This document shows, piece after piece, positions 46,332 through 55,259 of a DNA stretch of 64,000 nucleotides. The translations under genes were made by a program, and so were the position numbers. This stretch comes from Natrinema versiforme (GTDB lineage: Archaea > Halobacteriota > Halobacteria > Halobacteriales > Natrialbaceae), in the NCBI RefSeq assembly GCF_005576615.1, contig NZ_CP040330.1, positions 2,542,001 to 2,606,000 on the forward strand, in the 5' to 3' direction. The stretch's first letter is position 1, and each line of letters starts with the position of its first letter. Below the pieces are notes generated by a model, which made no database searches, was not told the DNA's origin, and worked only from the letters and a program-made list of their open reading frames with translations.

Positions 46332-46973
46332 TCAGTGGTTCGGTGCAGCCAGTTTGCCGTCGTCCCGACGACGGAGCGTGACCGCGAGCAGCAGGGTCCA
46401 GCCACCGAGGGCAACGGCGGCGACGAATTCCGGCACGGCAAACCACGTCTCGGTGTCGACGCTGCCGATCGACAGCACCCAGCCCAGCCAGACGATCGGG
46501 TGGACGTTCCCGAGCCAGAACGACGCCACGGCGAGCCGACCGTCGCCGGCAAGCACCGCCCCGGAGCCGTAGACCCACGCCGCGAGCGGAGCCACGCCGA
46601 ACACCGAAAGCGCCGCGAAGCCGTGCAGGCTCGTCTCGAGGTAGACGGCCGTGTGGTCGAGAAAGAAGACGCCGACACCGATCATCCCGGCGACCGTGAG
46701 CGCGAGCAGCGCTGTACCGACGCGCTCGAGGGCGTTCCGGCTCGCGATCCACAGCCGCCAGCCGAACGGGAGTCCGAGCAGGCCGCCCGCGATCAGCCCG
46801 CCGTTGAACAGCGGGAACGTCGGCGCACCGTAGCGACCCATATCCGAGAGGGCCCGCCCCTGCCACGTGAACGTCTCGGCCGGGGCGACGATCGTCGCGA
46901 GCACGATCGCGCCCACCGAAACGATCGGTCCGGCGATCCCGCAGTACGTGGCGATCGTCCGCCTGTCAGCCAT
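46332..46973 (-). CDS. DUF998-family membrane protein
   Basis: A 213-residue integral membrane protein with about six segments: YCGIAGPIVSVGAIVLATIV, LFNGGLIAGGLLGLPFGWRL, GTALLALTVAGMIGVGVFFL and more. The family signature TFTWQGRALSDMG region and the DHTAVYLETSLHGFAALSVF loop fit DUF998. The start is at MADRRTIATYC; the function is unknown. Confidence 0.85.
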   Translation of the reverse strand: MADRRTIATYCGIAGPIVSVGAIVLATIVAPAETFTWQGRALSDMGRYGAPTFPLFNGGLIAGGLLGLPFGWRLWIASRNALERVGTALLALTVAGMIGVGVFFLDHTAVYLETSLHGFAALSVFGVAPLAAWVYGSGAVLAGDGRLAVASFWLGNVHPIVWLGWVLSIGSVDTETWFAVPEFVAAVALGGWTLLLAVTLRRRDDGKLAAPNH

Positions 46974-47101
46974 ACGGTCGCTCGTGCGTGCCGGCGTATC
47001 AACGTGACTGTTTCGAACGCTGACACCACGTGAACTGGGAGGCAAGAGACGGACGACTACCGATCGAACGGGCCGGTCATCGTGGCGGGGCGGGAAGAGA
47101 A

Positions 47102-48289
47102 TCAGTCAGTACCGGCGGAAGCGTCCGCGTCCGTCCCGACGTTTTCTCGCCGGTTCTTCTCGCGGTGGTCCGCAGGGAACCACGCGAGGTCGTGATCGGG
47201 TGTGAGTCGGACGGCGACGCGCTCGTCCGGGTCGATCCGATCGGCGTGATTGTGCAGACACTCGAGGGTTTCGCCACCCTCGAGTTCGACGCGGTAGCGG
47301 ACGGTCGGGCCGAGATAGCGCCGGGAGACGACGCGGCCGTCGACCGCCGACCCATCGCTGTGACCGACGGGAGCGGCCGTCACGTCGTCCGGTCGGACGA
47401 GCAGATCGACGGTGCTCCCATCGTACCGGTGTACCGCCCCGTGAACGTCGTCGCAGTGCACGCCGCCGAGCGCAGTCTCGACGACATCGCCACGGACCTC
47501 GCCCGAGAGGAAGGTGGCGTGGCCGAGGAATCCGGCCACGAATCGCGATTCGGGCCGCTGGAAGACCTGCTGAGGGGGATCGGTCTGTTCGATGTCGCCG
47601 TCGTTCATGACGGCGACCCGATCGGAGATCGACAGCGCCTCCTCCTGATCGTGGGTCACGGAAATCGCGGTGACGCCGGTGTCCGTGATGATCCGGCGAA
47701 CCTCCTCGCGCATTTCGACGCGCAGGTCGACGTCCAAGTTCGAGAACGGTTCGTCGAGGAGCAGCATCTCCGGTTCCGGAGCCAGCGACCGCGCGAGCGC
47801 GATCCGCTGTTGCTGGCCGCCGGAGAGTTCGTCCGGGTAGTCCCCGCCGTGGTCCGCGAGCCCGACGAGCTCGAGCAGGTCGTCGACGCGGGCCTCGCGC
47901 TCGTCGTCCCAGTTCCGTAAGCCGAAACCGACGTTCTCGCGCGCGGTCAGATGCGGGAACAGCGCGAAGTCCTGAAAGACGATGCCGACGCCGCGTTCCT
48001 CCGGCGGGACGAAACGACCGTCGCCCGCGACGGGGTCGCCCCGTAACCTGATTCGACCGGAATCGGGGTTCTCGAGGCCCGCGATCAGCCGGAGCGTCGT
48101 GGTCTTGCCACAGCCCGACGGCCCGAGCAGCGTCAGGAGTTCGCCCTCGCGGACGGTCAGCGAGAGGTCGCGGATAACGGCGTCGCTGCCGAACCGTTTC
48201 GTGACGTCCTCGAGTTCGAGAACCGTCGCCCCGGCCGGCGGTTCCCGTCCGCTGTGCTCGACCGTCGAGGGCAGGTGTCCGTTCGCCAT
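47102..48289 (-). CDS. ABC transporter ATP-binding protein (FbpC/PotA type)
   Basis: Import-type ATPase of 395 residues. Walker A GPSGCGKTT (56-64), Q-loop in GIVFQDFALFPHLTARENV, signature LSGGQQQRIALARSLAPEPEM, Walker B LLLDEPFSNLD and the switch His in SVTHDQEEAL. A C-terminal TOBE-like region from about 285 (VRPDDVTAAPVG) identifies the FbpC/PotA/ThiQ group, importing iron, polyamine or thiamine. No permease is next to it. An inverted repeat (48297-48314) lies just before the ATG. Confidence 0.9.
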   Translation of the reverse strand: MANGHLPSTVEHSGREPPAGATVLELEDVTKRFGSDAVIRDLSLTVREGELLTLLGPSGCGKTTTLRLIAGLENPDSGRIRLRGDPVAGDGRFVPPEERGVGIVFQDFALFPHLTARENVGFGLRNWDDEREARVDDLLELVGLADHGGDYPDELSGGQQQRIALARSLAPEPEMLLLDEPFSNLDVDLRVEMREEVRRIITDTGVTAISVTHDQEEALSISDRVAVMNDGDIEQTDPPQQVFQRPESRFVAGFLGHATFLSGEVRGDVVETALGGVHCDDVHGAVHRYDGSTVDLLVRPDDVTAAPVGHSDGSAVDGRVVSRRYLGPTVRYRVELEGGETLECLHNHADRIDPDERVAVRLTPDHDLAWFPADHREKNRRENVGTDADASAGTD

Positions 48290-48296
48290 GAATCGA

Positions 48297-48314
48297 CGCC
48301 GGCGTCTGCCGGCG
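48297..48314. repeat. Inverted repeat in the leader of the ABC ATPase gene
   Basis: CGCCGGC (48297-48303) and GCCGGCG (48308-48314) are exact reverse complements around GTCT, seven bases from the ATG of the ABC ATPase gene. It could be a leader hairpin or an operator. Short GC palindromes are common in this genome, so weight is low. Confidence 0.4.
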
Positions 48315-48384
48315 TATACTCTCGAACGGGGGCGTAAAATCCATATAATTGCCGGTCGGTCCCGACCGGTGGGAACGTGAGGGT

Positions 48385-48852
48385 CTACAGTTCGACGCCG
48401 CTGGGGATCAGGCTGTGCTGACGGAGCAAACTCCCCTCGTCGTCGTAGACGAGAAACGTCTGTTTGTCGTACGTGACGAAGGGGTCGCCGTCGAGCGTGA
48501 TTGCAACCTCGTACCGGCCCTCGTCGTCGGCGTCCTCGCCGTAGCCCCGCGCCGCTCGAATGAACTGGAGGACGTCGTCGGCGTCCTCGTTGAGTTCGAG
48601 GATGAACTCGCCGGTGACGCGGTTGGTCACGCTCACTACCCCCGTGGTGTCGTCCCCGAGCGGCCCCTGCAATCGAAGGGCCGTGTCGGTTTCGTTCGCC
48701 TCGAGAACGTCGCCGTCGGGACCAGTGAGGCGCTCGCGAAGCATCGTCGCCGGGCCGGTGAAATCGATCGATACTGCGGGCTTTTCGGGTTCGCCGTCGG
48801 TTTCGACCCAGTCGATATTGGTGACGTCTAACGTGAAGTGCTCGCGCCTCAT
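48385..48852 (-). CDS. DUF5793-type small haloarchaeal protein
   Basis: A 155-residue acidic beta-rich protein beginning MRREHFTLDVTNIDWVETDG, the opening I associate with DUF5793, a conserved haloarchaeal family of unknown role. Later: LRLQGPLGDDTTGVVSVTNR and FVTYDKQTFLVYDDEGSLLR. No signal peptide. Monocistronic, followed by the S15 operon across a 370-base gap. Confidence 0.78.
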   Translation of the reverse strand: MRREHFTLDVTNIDWVETDGEPEKPAVSIDFTGPATMLRERLTGPDGDVLEANETDTALRLQGPLGDDTTGVVSVTNRVTGEFILELNEDADDVLQFIRAARGYGEDADDEGRYEVAITLDGDPFVTYDKQTFLVYDDEGSLLRQHSLIPSGVEL

Positions 48853-49086
48853 TCCGTACCCGTAGCTTCGGACTCCCGCGGTATGAACGTAACGCACGAT
48901 AAGTAAGATATCAGAACAATCTCGCAAGCCGTCATCTCGGCGGACGATCAGCCAGCAGGACATCGATTCGCGTCTCCCGGGTCGGCCGCTCGCATGTGGA
49001 CGTGTCGTGCGATCGGTATCCGAACGCGAACCGGTGGTGCCGGCGATGTAGAAACCCTTTAGTCCCCGACGAGGGAAGAGTGGGTG

Positions 49087-49190
49087 GGAAGCGCACGGCC
49101 GCAAATCCGACTGCGCCATCCGCTCTTTGGGATGGCTTGGGATTGCGGAAGTGCACGGCGAGAGCCGGATGCTGTCGTTCGACAGCATCC
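49087..49190 (+). ncRNA. Structured upstream region of rps15 (leader or small RNA)
   Basis: Predicted start near 49087, 27 bases after ccctttagt (49055-49063). A long stem is formed by GCAAATCC (49101-49108) with GGGATTGC (49139-49146) and inside it GCCATCC (49115-49121) with GGATGGC (49130-49136), loop GCTCTTTG. A second hairpin is GGATGCTGTC (49167-49176) with GACAGCATCC (49181-49190), loop GTTC. No reading frame fits. It could be an S15-binding control leader or an independent guide RNA. Confidence 0.5.
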
Positions 49191-49221
49191 CGAGCGGTCA
49201 GTGCGATTCCTATCCTCAACA

Positions 49222-49695
49222 ATGGCACGAATGCACACCCGCCGTCGCGGCTCGTCCGGTTCGGACAAGCCGTCGGCAGACGAACCACCGGAGTGGAGCG
49301 ACGTCGACCCAGCAGACATCGAAGACCGGGTCGTCGAACTGGCAGAGCAGGGTCACGACCCGAGTCAGATCGGGATGAAGCTGCGTGACGAAGGCGTCAC
49401 CGGCACGCCCGTTCCGGACGTCAAGCTGGCGACCGGGAAGAAGATCACCGAGATCCTCGAGGAGAACGACGCGCGAGCGGACATCCCCGAGGACCTCTGG
49501 AACCTGATGGAACGCGCCGTGCGCCTGCGCGAGCACGTCCAGCAGAACCAGCAGGACCACCAGAACAAGCGCGCCCTGCAGAACACCGAAGCGAAGGTTC
49601 GCCGCCTCGCCGACTACTACCGCGGCGACGAACTCGAGCCGGACTTCACGTACACGCCCGAGCTCGCCCAAGAGCTCATCGAAGACGCCGAGTAA
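49222..49695 (+). CDS. rps15: 30S ribosomal protein S15
   Basis: Small-subunit protein binding 16S rRNA in the platform. The 157-residue archaeal form begins with MARMHTRRRGSSGSDKP, then PPEWSDVDPADIEDRVVELA and GMKLRDEGVTGTPVPDVKLA and the helix-bundle with LREHVQQNQQDHQNKRALQN. It heads the operon rps15 - RecJ-like - pcc1 - rps3ae, an arrangement common in archaea. The four bases between it and the next start show tight coupling. Confidence 0.97.
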   Translation: MARMHTRRRGSSGSDKPSADEPPEWSDVDPADIEDRVVELAEQGHDPSQIGMKLRDEGVTGTPVPDVKLATGKKITEILEENDARADIPEDLWNLMERAVRLREHVQQNQQDHQNKRALQNTEAKVRRLADYYRGDELEPDFTYTPELAQELIEDAE

Positions 49696-49699
49696 GTAG

Positions 49700-50932
49700 A
49701 TGTCCACCGAGGGTCGATCCGCCGAGCCGGTGTCCGCCACGAGCGCACTCGAGAGCGCCGGCTTCGTTCGGCTGGTCACCCGCGCGGACGGCGACGCGCT
49801 CGCCGCGAGCGGCCTCCTCGCGAGCGCCCTCGACGAGCGCGAGACGCCGTTTCAGGTGACCGTCGGACGGACGATCGCGGAGCGATCCGAGCGCGCTCGA
49901 GGGCCGACCAACGACGGCGACGTGACGGTCGTCGTCGGGGCCGCGGACGCGGCCGCCGCCGAGTCCCGCGTCCTCGAACTCGAGGCGACGGACCGACCCG
50001 CAGCCCTCGAGGCCGTCGATCTCGTCCGCGAACTCGGTGCGACGCCGGACCCGGTGCTCGCACTCGCCGGCCTCGTCGCCAGCGGCGGCGACCCCGGTGC
50101 GGGCGAGAGCGAGTGGCTTCTCGAGACCGCACGCGAACGCGACCGCCTCGAACGGCGACCGGGCGTCGCGGTGCCGACCGCGGATCCGATCGACGGGCTC
50201 GCGTACTCGACGCGCCTTCGCGCGCCGTGGTCGGGCGATCCCGACGCGGCCCGCGAGGCGTTTTCGGACGCCGACGTTGGCGATCCCGACGCGCTCGACG
50301 CGGACGATCATCGCACGATCGGCTCGCTGGTCGCACTCGACGCCGTCGGTGCCGACGACGCCACCGACGCTGCCGCGGAGACGATCGGCCGGGCGCTGCG
50401 ACCTGACGCCACGCCCGACGCCCCCTTCGCGACGCTCGGCGGCTTCGCCGACGTGCTCGAGGCGCTGGCACGGACCGACCCCGGAACGGGCACGGCGCTC
50501 GTGCTGGGCCACGACGTCCGCGAACCCGCACTCGAGGCGTGGCGCGAGCGCGGACGCCGCGCTCACGCGGCCCTCGAGGCGGCGTCGACCGGTCGCTACG
50601 ACGGGCTGTTCGTCGTCGGAATCGACGACGGCCCCGTCGAAGCGGTGGCACAGGTCGCGGCGGCCGCCCGATCACCGGAACCGACCGTCCTCGTCGTTTC
50701 GGATGGCGAGGCGGCAATCGCGACCCGCGAGACCGGCTCCCTCGGCGCGACCGTCGAGGGCGTCGCTCGCGAACTCGCGGGCGCGGCGACGGAGACGGAT
50801 CCGGAGGCGGACGATGAATCCGAGACCGATACCGGCGTCGAGTACGATGTCGGCCACCGGCGCGGCTACCTTCGGTACGATCCCGACGTGGACGAATCGA
50901 CGATCATCGCGGCAGTGAGGGACCTGCTATGA
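49700..50932 (+). CDS. RecJ/DHH-like protein (GAN-related, degenerate)
   Basis: A 410-residue protein in the RecJ-like position next to S15 seen in many archaea. The first motif keeps TRADGDALAASG (where active proteins have DxDADG) but the DHH triad region reads VVVGAADAAAAES and shows no DHH. So it probably is an inactive, structural GINS-associated/RecJ-like subunit of the replication machinery. The C-terminal part with VGHRRGYLRYDPDVDESTII is conserved-looking. The stop overlaps the pcc1 start by four bases. Confidence 0.8.
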   Translation: MSTEGRSAEPVSATSALESAGFVRLVTRADGDALAASGLLASALDERETPFQVTVGRTIAERSERARGPTNDGDVTVVVGAADAAAAESRVLELEATDRPAALEAVDLVRELGATPDPVLALAGLVASGGDPGAGESEWLLETARERDRLERRPGVAVPTADPIDGLAYSTRLRAPWSGDPDAAREAFSDADVGDPDALDADDHRTIGSLVALDAVGADDATDAAAETIGRALRPDATPDAPFATLGGFADVLEALARTDPGTGTALVLGHDVREPALEAWRERGRRAHAALEAASTGRYDGLFVVGIDDGPVEAVAQVAAAARSPEPTVLVVSDGEAAIATRETGSLGATVEGVARELAGAATETDPEADDESETDTGVEYDVGHRRGYLRYDPDVDESTIIAAVRDLL

Positions 50933-51270
50933 GCCGGCGAGCGACGATCAGGACGGCCCACGACGATGCGGCACTCGTCGCGCGGGCGCTCAGCCCGGAC
51001 AACACCGACGAGATGTCGACGACCGTCGAGACCGTCGAGCGCGACGGAAGCGAAGCGACGGCAGACGACGATCACGCAGCCGCGATCGTCACGCGGATCG
51101 ACCGCGAGACGACGAGTGGACTCCAGTCGACGGTCGACGACTACGTCGTCAACCTCGAGGTCGCGATCGACATCGTCGAGCAGGCACGGACTGTACAGCG
51201 CGACGAACCGACGGACACGGGACCTGTGTCCGACACCGACAGCGACTCAGAACACGATACAACACAATGA
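50929..51270 (+). CDS. pcc1: KEOPS complex subunit Pcc1
   Basis: Small dimerising subunit of KEOPS, needed for the tRNA t6A modification at position 37. The 113-residue protein has RATIRTAHDDAALVARALSP with DNTDEM, then RIDRETTSGLQSTVDDYVVN and LEVAIDIVEQ; the acidic tail is a haloarchaeal extension. ATGA overlaps exist both with the RecJ-like gene before and with rps3ae after, so translation is coupled. Confidence 0.9.
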   Translation: MSRRATIRTAHDDAALVARALSPDNTDEMSTTVETVERDGSEATADDDHAAAIVTRIDRETTSGLQSTVDDYVVNLEVAIDIVEQARTVQRDEPTDTGPVSDTDSDSEHDTTQ

Positions 51271-51908
51271 GTGAACGATCAGTTTCACGTGCGAAACAGG
51301 AAAAGCGGTGGTACACCGTTCTGGCACCCGAGCAGTTCGACCGCCAGGAACTCGGCGAAACCCCCGCTGACGAACCGGAGAAAGTCTACGGCCGAACGCT
51401 CGAGACGACGCTCGGCGAACTCAACAACAACGCAAGCGAGAACAACACGAAGCTCACGTTCAAGATCACGGACGTGGGCAGCGACAGCGCCTACACCGAA
51501 TTCGTCGAACACTCGCTGACGCGGGACTACCTGCGCTCGCTCGTTCGACGCGGTGCCTCCAAGATCGAGGCCTACGTCACCGTCCTCACGACGGACGACT
51601 ACCGCGTCCAGATCCAGCCCGTCGCCTTCACGACCAAGAAGGCCGACGCGAGTCAGGAGAAGGCCATCCGCGAACAGATGGTCCAGATGATCGAAGCGGC
51701 CGCCGAGGAGCGCTCCTTCGAGGAACTCATCGACAGCGTCGTCGAAGGTCGTCTCTCCTCGGGTATCTACGGCGAGGCCAAGACGATCTACCCGCTGCGC
51801 CGCGTCGAGATCCAGAAGGCCACCCTCGAGGCCCACCCCGAAGAAGTCGCCGAAGAGGAAGCGACCGCGGTCGACGTCGACGACGAAGACGTCGCGACGA
51901 GCGACTGA
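51267..51908 (+). CDS. rps3ae: 30S ribosomal protein S3Ae (eS1)
   Basis: Archaeal/eukaryotic-specific small-subunit protein of 213 residues, with EKRWYTVLAPEQFDRQELGE, KLTFKITDVGSDSAYTEFVE followed by the helical middle and the basic KASLEIQ-like strand seen here as VEIQKATLEAHPEE. The start ATG overlaps the stop of pcc1 by four bases. Acidic C-terminal tail. Confidence 0.95.
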   Translation: MSERSVSRAKQEKRWYTVLAPEQFDRQELGETPADEPEKVYGRTLETTLGELNNNASENNTKLTFKITDVGSDSAYTEFVEHSLTRDYLRSLVRRGASKIEAYVTVLTTDDYRVQIQPVAFTTKKADASQEKAIREQMVQMIEAAAEERSFEELIDSVVEGRLSSGIYGEAKTIYPLRRVEIQKATLEAHPEEVAEEEATAVDVDDEDVATSD

Positions 51909-52054
51909 TTCGACGGCGAATTCGTTCGAATTTTCTCGAGACTCGTTTCGATATTTTGCGACGGTTCGCTGGCGTGGCGATCGGAGAGCGTCGCGGCTCC
52001 GAACGCAGTCACAGTCCGAAAACCGATCCCTCGGCAGTGAAGTTAGCCCTGCGT

Positions 52055-52360
52055 TCAGAGCTCGACGTCTTCTGCCGACTCGATGTCGAATCTGGTAACG
52101 TCGGGTTCGCCGGCGAGGAGGTCGGGGAGCGCCGCCGCGAACTCCCGGAAGTGCTCACTCTGGCCGTGTTCGGCGAACGCGGCCTCGTCTTCGTACTGCT
52201 CGAAGAACCGGACGAGGTTCGGATCGGAGACGTCCGTCGCGGCCCGGTAGTCGATCACGCCGTCTTCCGTCCGGGACTCGGCGACGAGATCCTCGATCAA
52301 CTCGAGCGCGTCGTCGCGACGGTCGGGGTCGAGCGGAAAGCTCGCGCGAATAACGATCAT
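52055..52360 (-). CDS. ABM-type quinol monooxygenase-like protein
   Basis: A 101-residue ferredoxin-like dimeric-barrel protein: MIVIRASFPLDPDRRDDALE, then DYRAATDVSDPNLVRFFEQY and HFREFAAALPDLLA. This is the antibiotic-biosynthesis-monooxygenase (YgiN-like) pattern. Substrate unknown; the group includes cofactor-free quinol monooxygenases and heme-degrading members. It is monocistronic, convergent with rps3ae. Confidence 0.87.
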   Translation of the reverse strand: MIVIRASFPLDPDRRDDALELIEDLVAESRTEDGVIDYRAATDVSDPNLVRFFEQYEDEAAFAEHGQSEHFREFAAALPDLLAGEPDVTRFDIESAEDVEL

Positions 52361-52474
52361 TACGGCAGTGACATGCGTTCCTCGAGGGATAAACGTGGCC
52401 CTGCCGGACTCGAGTCACAGCGCGGTATGGTGTAGCGGTGTCGGTACGCCGTAGACAGTGGCGCGTCAGGTCCG

Positions 52475-52912
52475 TTACTCGGTGACGACGATTTCGCCGA
52501 CCATCTGGGCTCGCTCGTGGGGGATACAGAAGTAGTCGTAGGTGCCCGGGACCTCGAAGGTGTGTTCGTACGTATCGCGCGTCCCGAGCTCGCCACCGTG
52601 GTCGTCCCACGCGTCGTAGGCGGCCGCCTGACTCTCGTAGCCGCCCGACGCGAAGTACTCGGCCTCGTCCGGAATCTTGCTCTCGTAGGCCGTGACGGTG
52701 TGATAGGCCTCGCTGGTGTTCTTCCAGACGACGGTGTCTCCGACCGAGACCTCGTGGCTCTCGGGGGTGAACTCGGTGCGAGTCATCCCGATGTAACAGT
52801 CCGCTCCGCTGCAGGATTCGTCGTCATCGAACGCGCTGCGGACGGACGAACAACCCGCCAGAGTGGCCGACACGGCGGTTCCGACGGCGGCGAGATAGAC
52901 GCGCCGTTGCAT
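52475..52912 (-). CDS. Halocyanin-type blue copper lipoprotein
   Basis: A 145-residue secreted cupredoxin for electron transfer at the membrane. Lipobox ATLAGC puts a lipid on Cys21. The copper ligands are in order His71 (HTVTAYE), Cys129, His132 and Met137 (YFCIPHERAQM), the type 1 site. The start MQRRVYLAAVGTAVSATLAG fits the twin-arginine-like N-terminus. It probably accepts electrons from a bc-type complex. Confidence 0.93.
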   Translation of the reverse strand: MQRRVYLAAVGTAVSATLAGCSSVRSAFDDDESCSGADCYIGMTRTEFTPESHEVSVGDTVVWKNTSEAYHTVTAYESKIPDEAEYFASGGYESQAAAYDAWDDHGGELGTRDTYEHTFEVPGTYDYFCIPHERAQMVGEIVVTE

Positions 52913-53021
52913 ATGTGACCGTTAGGAGAGTCGCGGTATAACCGCCCCGGTTCAGTTCTCGAAAACGGCGGCCCCGTGGAAACGAAAACACGTAAGGTAG
53001 CTCCCCGTCGAATCCGGGCAT

Positions 53022-53747
53022 ATGCTCCCCCGGTTCGCCGGTCGGCTCGGGATCGCCGACGCGGTGACGATCGCAAACGCCGCGCTGGGGTTCGTCGCGG
53101 TCGTCGTCGCCGTCGTCGATATCGATCTCGCCGCCCGACTCATCCTGCTGGCGGCGATCGCGGACGGCCTCGACGGCATCCTCGCGCGCCGCTACGGTGG
53201 CACCGACGCCGGTCCCTACCTCGATTCGCTCGCCGACGTCGCCTCCTTCGCCGTCGCCCCCGCAGTGCTCTCCTTCGTCGTCGTCACCGACGGCCTCGAG
53301 GTCGGGTTCGACGCGATCACCCCCGAACTGCTGGTCGTAACCGCGGTCTGTGCGCTGTTCGTCGCGATGGCCGTCACCCGACTCGGGATGTACACCGCCT
53401 ACGACATCTCGGGTAGTTACACCGAGGGCGTCCAGACGACGCTGGCCGCGACCGTTCTGGGCGCGGCCATCCTCGCGGGCGAGACCCAACCGTGGCTCGT
53501 GCTCGCGGTCACCGGCGCGTTCTGTTACCTGATGGTCTCGCGGATTCAGTACCCCGATCTGCTGGCTCGAGACGCCGCGATCATGGGCGTCGTCCACGCG
53601 CTCGCGATTCTCGTGCCGAATTTCGTCGGTCGGACGTTTCCCTACGCCCTCCTGACGCTCGGACTCGCCTACATGGCACTCAGTCCGTGGCTCTACTGGG
53701 GCGACGCCGAGCGGACCGGCGAGGTCGACGTGCATGGAAACGCTTAG
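53022..53747 (+). CDS. pssA: Archaetidylserine synthase (CDP-alcohol phosphatidyltransferase)
   Basis: Membrane enzyme making archaetidylserine from CDP-archaeol and L-serine. The catalytic motif is in DGLDGILARRYGGTDAGPYL followed by DSLAD, fitting D-x2-D-G-x2-A-R-x7-G-x3-D-x3-D. The 241-residue protein has about six to eight membrane segments and a short N-terminus MLPRFAGRLGIADAVTIANA. A promoter-like cgtaaggtagct stretch lies about 30 bases upstream. Confidence 0.88.
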   Translation: MLPRFAGRLGIADAVTIANAALGFVAVVVAVVDIDLAARLILLAAIADGLDGILARRYGGTDAGPYLDSLADVASFAVAPAVLSFVVVTDGLEVGFDAITPELLVVTAVCALFVAMAVTRLGMYTAYDISGSYTEGVQTTLAATVLGAAILAGETQPWLVLAVTGAFCYLMVSRIQYPDLLARDAAIMGVVHALAILVPNFVGRTFPYALLTLGLAYMALSPWLYWGDAERTGEVDVHGNA

Positions 53748-53813
53748 GGCCGTGCTGACACGACCGTAGAGTATGTACACTGTCACGCGTCGGCGTCGTC
53801 CCGAGGTGGGACT

Positions 53814-55169
53814 ATGAGCGAGGACGAGACGACCGGTGACGACGCGGCCGCCGAAGGGGAAGCGGACGAGGCGGAGCAGTCGGTCGACCTCGAGGCCATC
53901 CGCGAACGGCTCGAGGCCCTCGCCGCCGATATCGAGGGGCTCGAGTCGAACCTCGAGGCGGCCGAGACCGAAGACGACCTCGATGTCGTCGAGGCCGATC
54001 TCGACTCCTTCCGGACCGAACTCGAGAGCGTCGAGGTGCCGGAACCGCCCGAGACCGACGACGAGGACGAGGAAGAAGACGAGGAACCTGCGCCCGAAGA
54101 GGAGCTACAGGACGAGTACGACGAGATCGAGAGCGACCTCTCGGACCTCGAGTCCGATCTCGAGGACCAGCGCGGTCCCTACGGGGAAGACGTCGTGGAC
54201 GAGATCGACGACGCGAGCGGGACGATCACGGGCACCCGCTGGACCGAGGAGGGCAACGCCGAACTGATCGAGGCGGTCGACGACTTCCTCGACGACCTGA
54301 ACGACCTGCTCGGAAGCTCGGTCACGCTGGTCAACGAGGGCGAGACGGTCCCCGATCAGTTGGACGCGACCCTCGACAACGCGGCTACAGCCGTCGAGGA
54401 CGCCGCCCTCGACGCGGACGACGACGCCGAGACGATCGCCGGCCTGCTCGAGGCGACCGACGACCTCCAGAGCGATATCGACGACGCGACCGAGTGGACC
54501 GACCTCGAGATCCGCGAACAGCTCCGCCGCGAGGGCTACTACGACGTGCTCGACCACGTCAAGGACTTCCCGCCGGAGTGGCACGCGCTCAAGGTCCACG
54601 AGAAGCAGGGCAACGTCGATCAGATCCTGCTCGCGCTCGATACCTTCGACTCCGACTTCATGGAGGAACACTGCATGGAATCGCTCGAGCGCATGGGTTC
54701 CAGCGCGGAGCCGGCCATCGACGCGATGCTACAGAAGGCGAACCGGCGCGATCAGGCCGCCATGCGTATCCTCGGGAAGATCGGCGTCGAGAACGAGGAG
54801 ATCGTCGAGACACTAGTCGATTACGTCGACTCCAACCCGAACCTCCAACAGCCCGCGTTCCGCGCGCTCGGCGAAATCGGTGCCGCGGACGCGGTCGAGC
54901 CGGTCGCCCAACAGCTCGTCGCCGACGAGGCCGATGTCCGTAGCTGGGCCGCTCGCGCGCTCGGCCTGATCGGCGACACCCGTGCCATCGAGCCGCTCGC
55001 GGACGTCCTCGAAGACGACGATTCCGACCGCGTCCGCGCCAGCGCCGCGTGGGCGCTCAACCGCATCGGCACGCAGGAGGCCCTCGAGATCGTCGCCGAC
55101 TACGACGACGACCGCGCGTATCTCGTCCAGGCCGAAGCCGAGAACGCCGACCTCGAGCCCGCGGCCTGA
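53814..55169 (+). CDS. HEAT-repeat protein with acidic coiled-coil N-terminus
   Basis: A 451-residue protein. The first half (about 1-200) is an acidic, heptad-rich coiled coil (LEAIRERLEALAADIEGLES and following; a Glu/Asp-rich spacer). From about 200 a run of HEAT/PBS-lyase-like repeats begins: PAIDAMLQKANRRDQAAMRI, LQQPAFRALGEIGAADAVEP, VRSWAARALGLIGDTRAIEP. Such repeats act as protein-binding scaffolds. Starts at ATG 53814, 67 bases after pssA; it could be co-transcribed. Confidence 0.85.
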   Translation: MSEDETTGDDAAAEGEADEAEQSVDLEAIRERLEALAADIEGLESNLEAAETEDDLDVVEADLDSFRTELESVEVPEPPETDDEDEEEDEEPAPEEELQDEYDEIESDLSDLESDLEDQRGPYGEDVVDEIDDASGTITGTRWTEEGNAELIEAVDDFLDDLNDLLGSSVTLVNEGETVPDQLDATLDNAATAVEDAALDADDDAETIAGLLEATDDLQSDIDDATEWTDLEIREQLRREGYYDVLDHVKDFPPEWHALKVHEKQGNVDQILLALDTFDSDFMEEHCMESLERMGSSAEPAIDAMLQKANRRDQAAMRILGKIGVENEEIVETLVDYVDSNPNLQQPAFRALGEIGAADAVEPVAQQLVADEADVRSWAARALGLIGDTRAIEPLADVLEDDDSDRVRASAAWALNRIGTQEALEIVADYDDDRAYLVQAEAENADLEPAA

Positions 55170-55259
55170 CGAACGGACCGTCGAACCCTGTCGACGATCG
55201 AACCGAACCGATCTCGTCGCTCCGACATTTTAAGTACGGATACGCGGCCAGAGGGATCG

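Noticed and set aside
47102-48289. Pairing of this ABC ATPase with the solute-binding lipoproteins at 29-34 kb
   Set aside because: The ATPase is of the FbpC/PotA type, while the lipoproteins are of family 5 (peptide/nickel), which use a different ATPase group.
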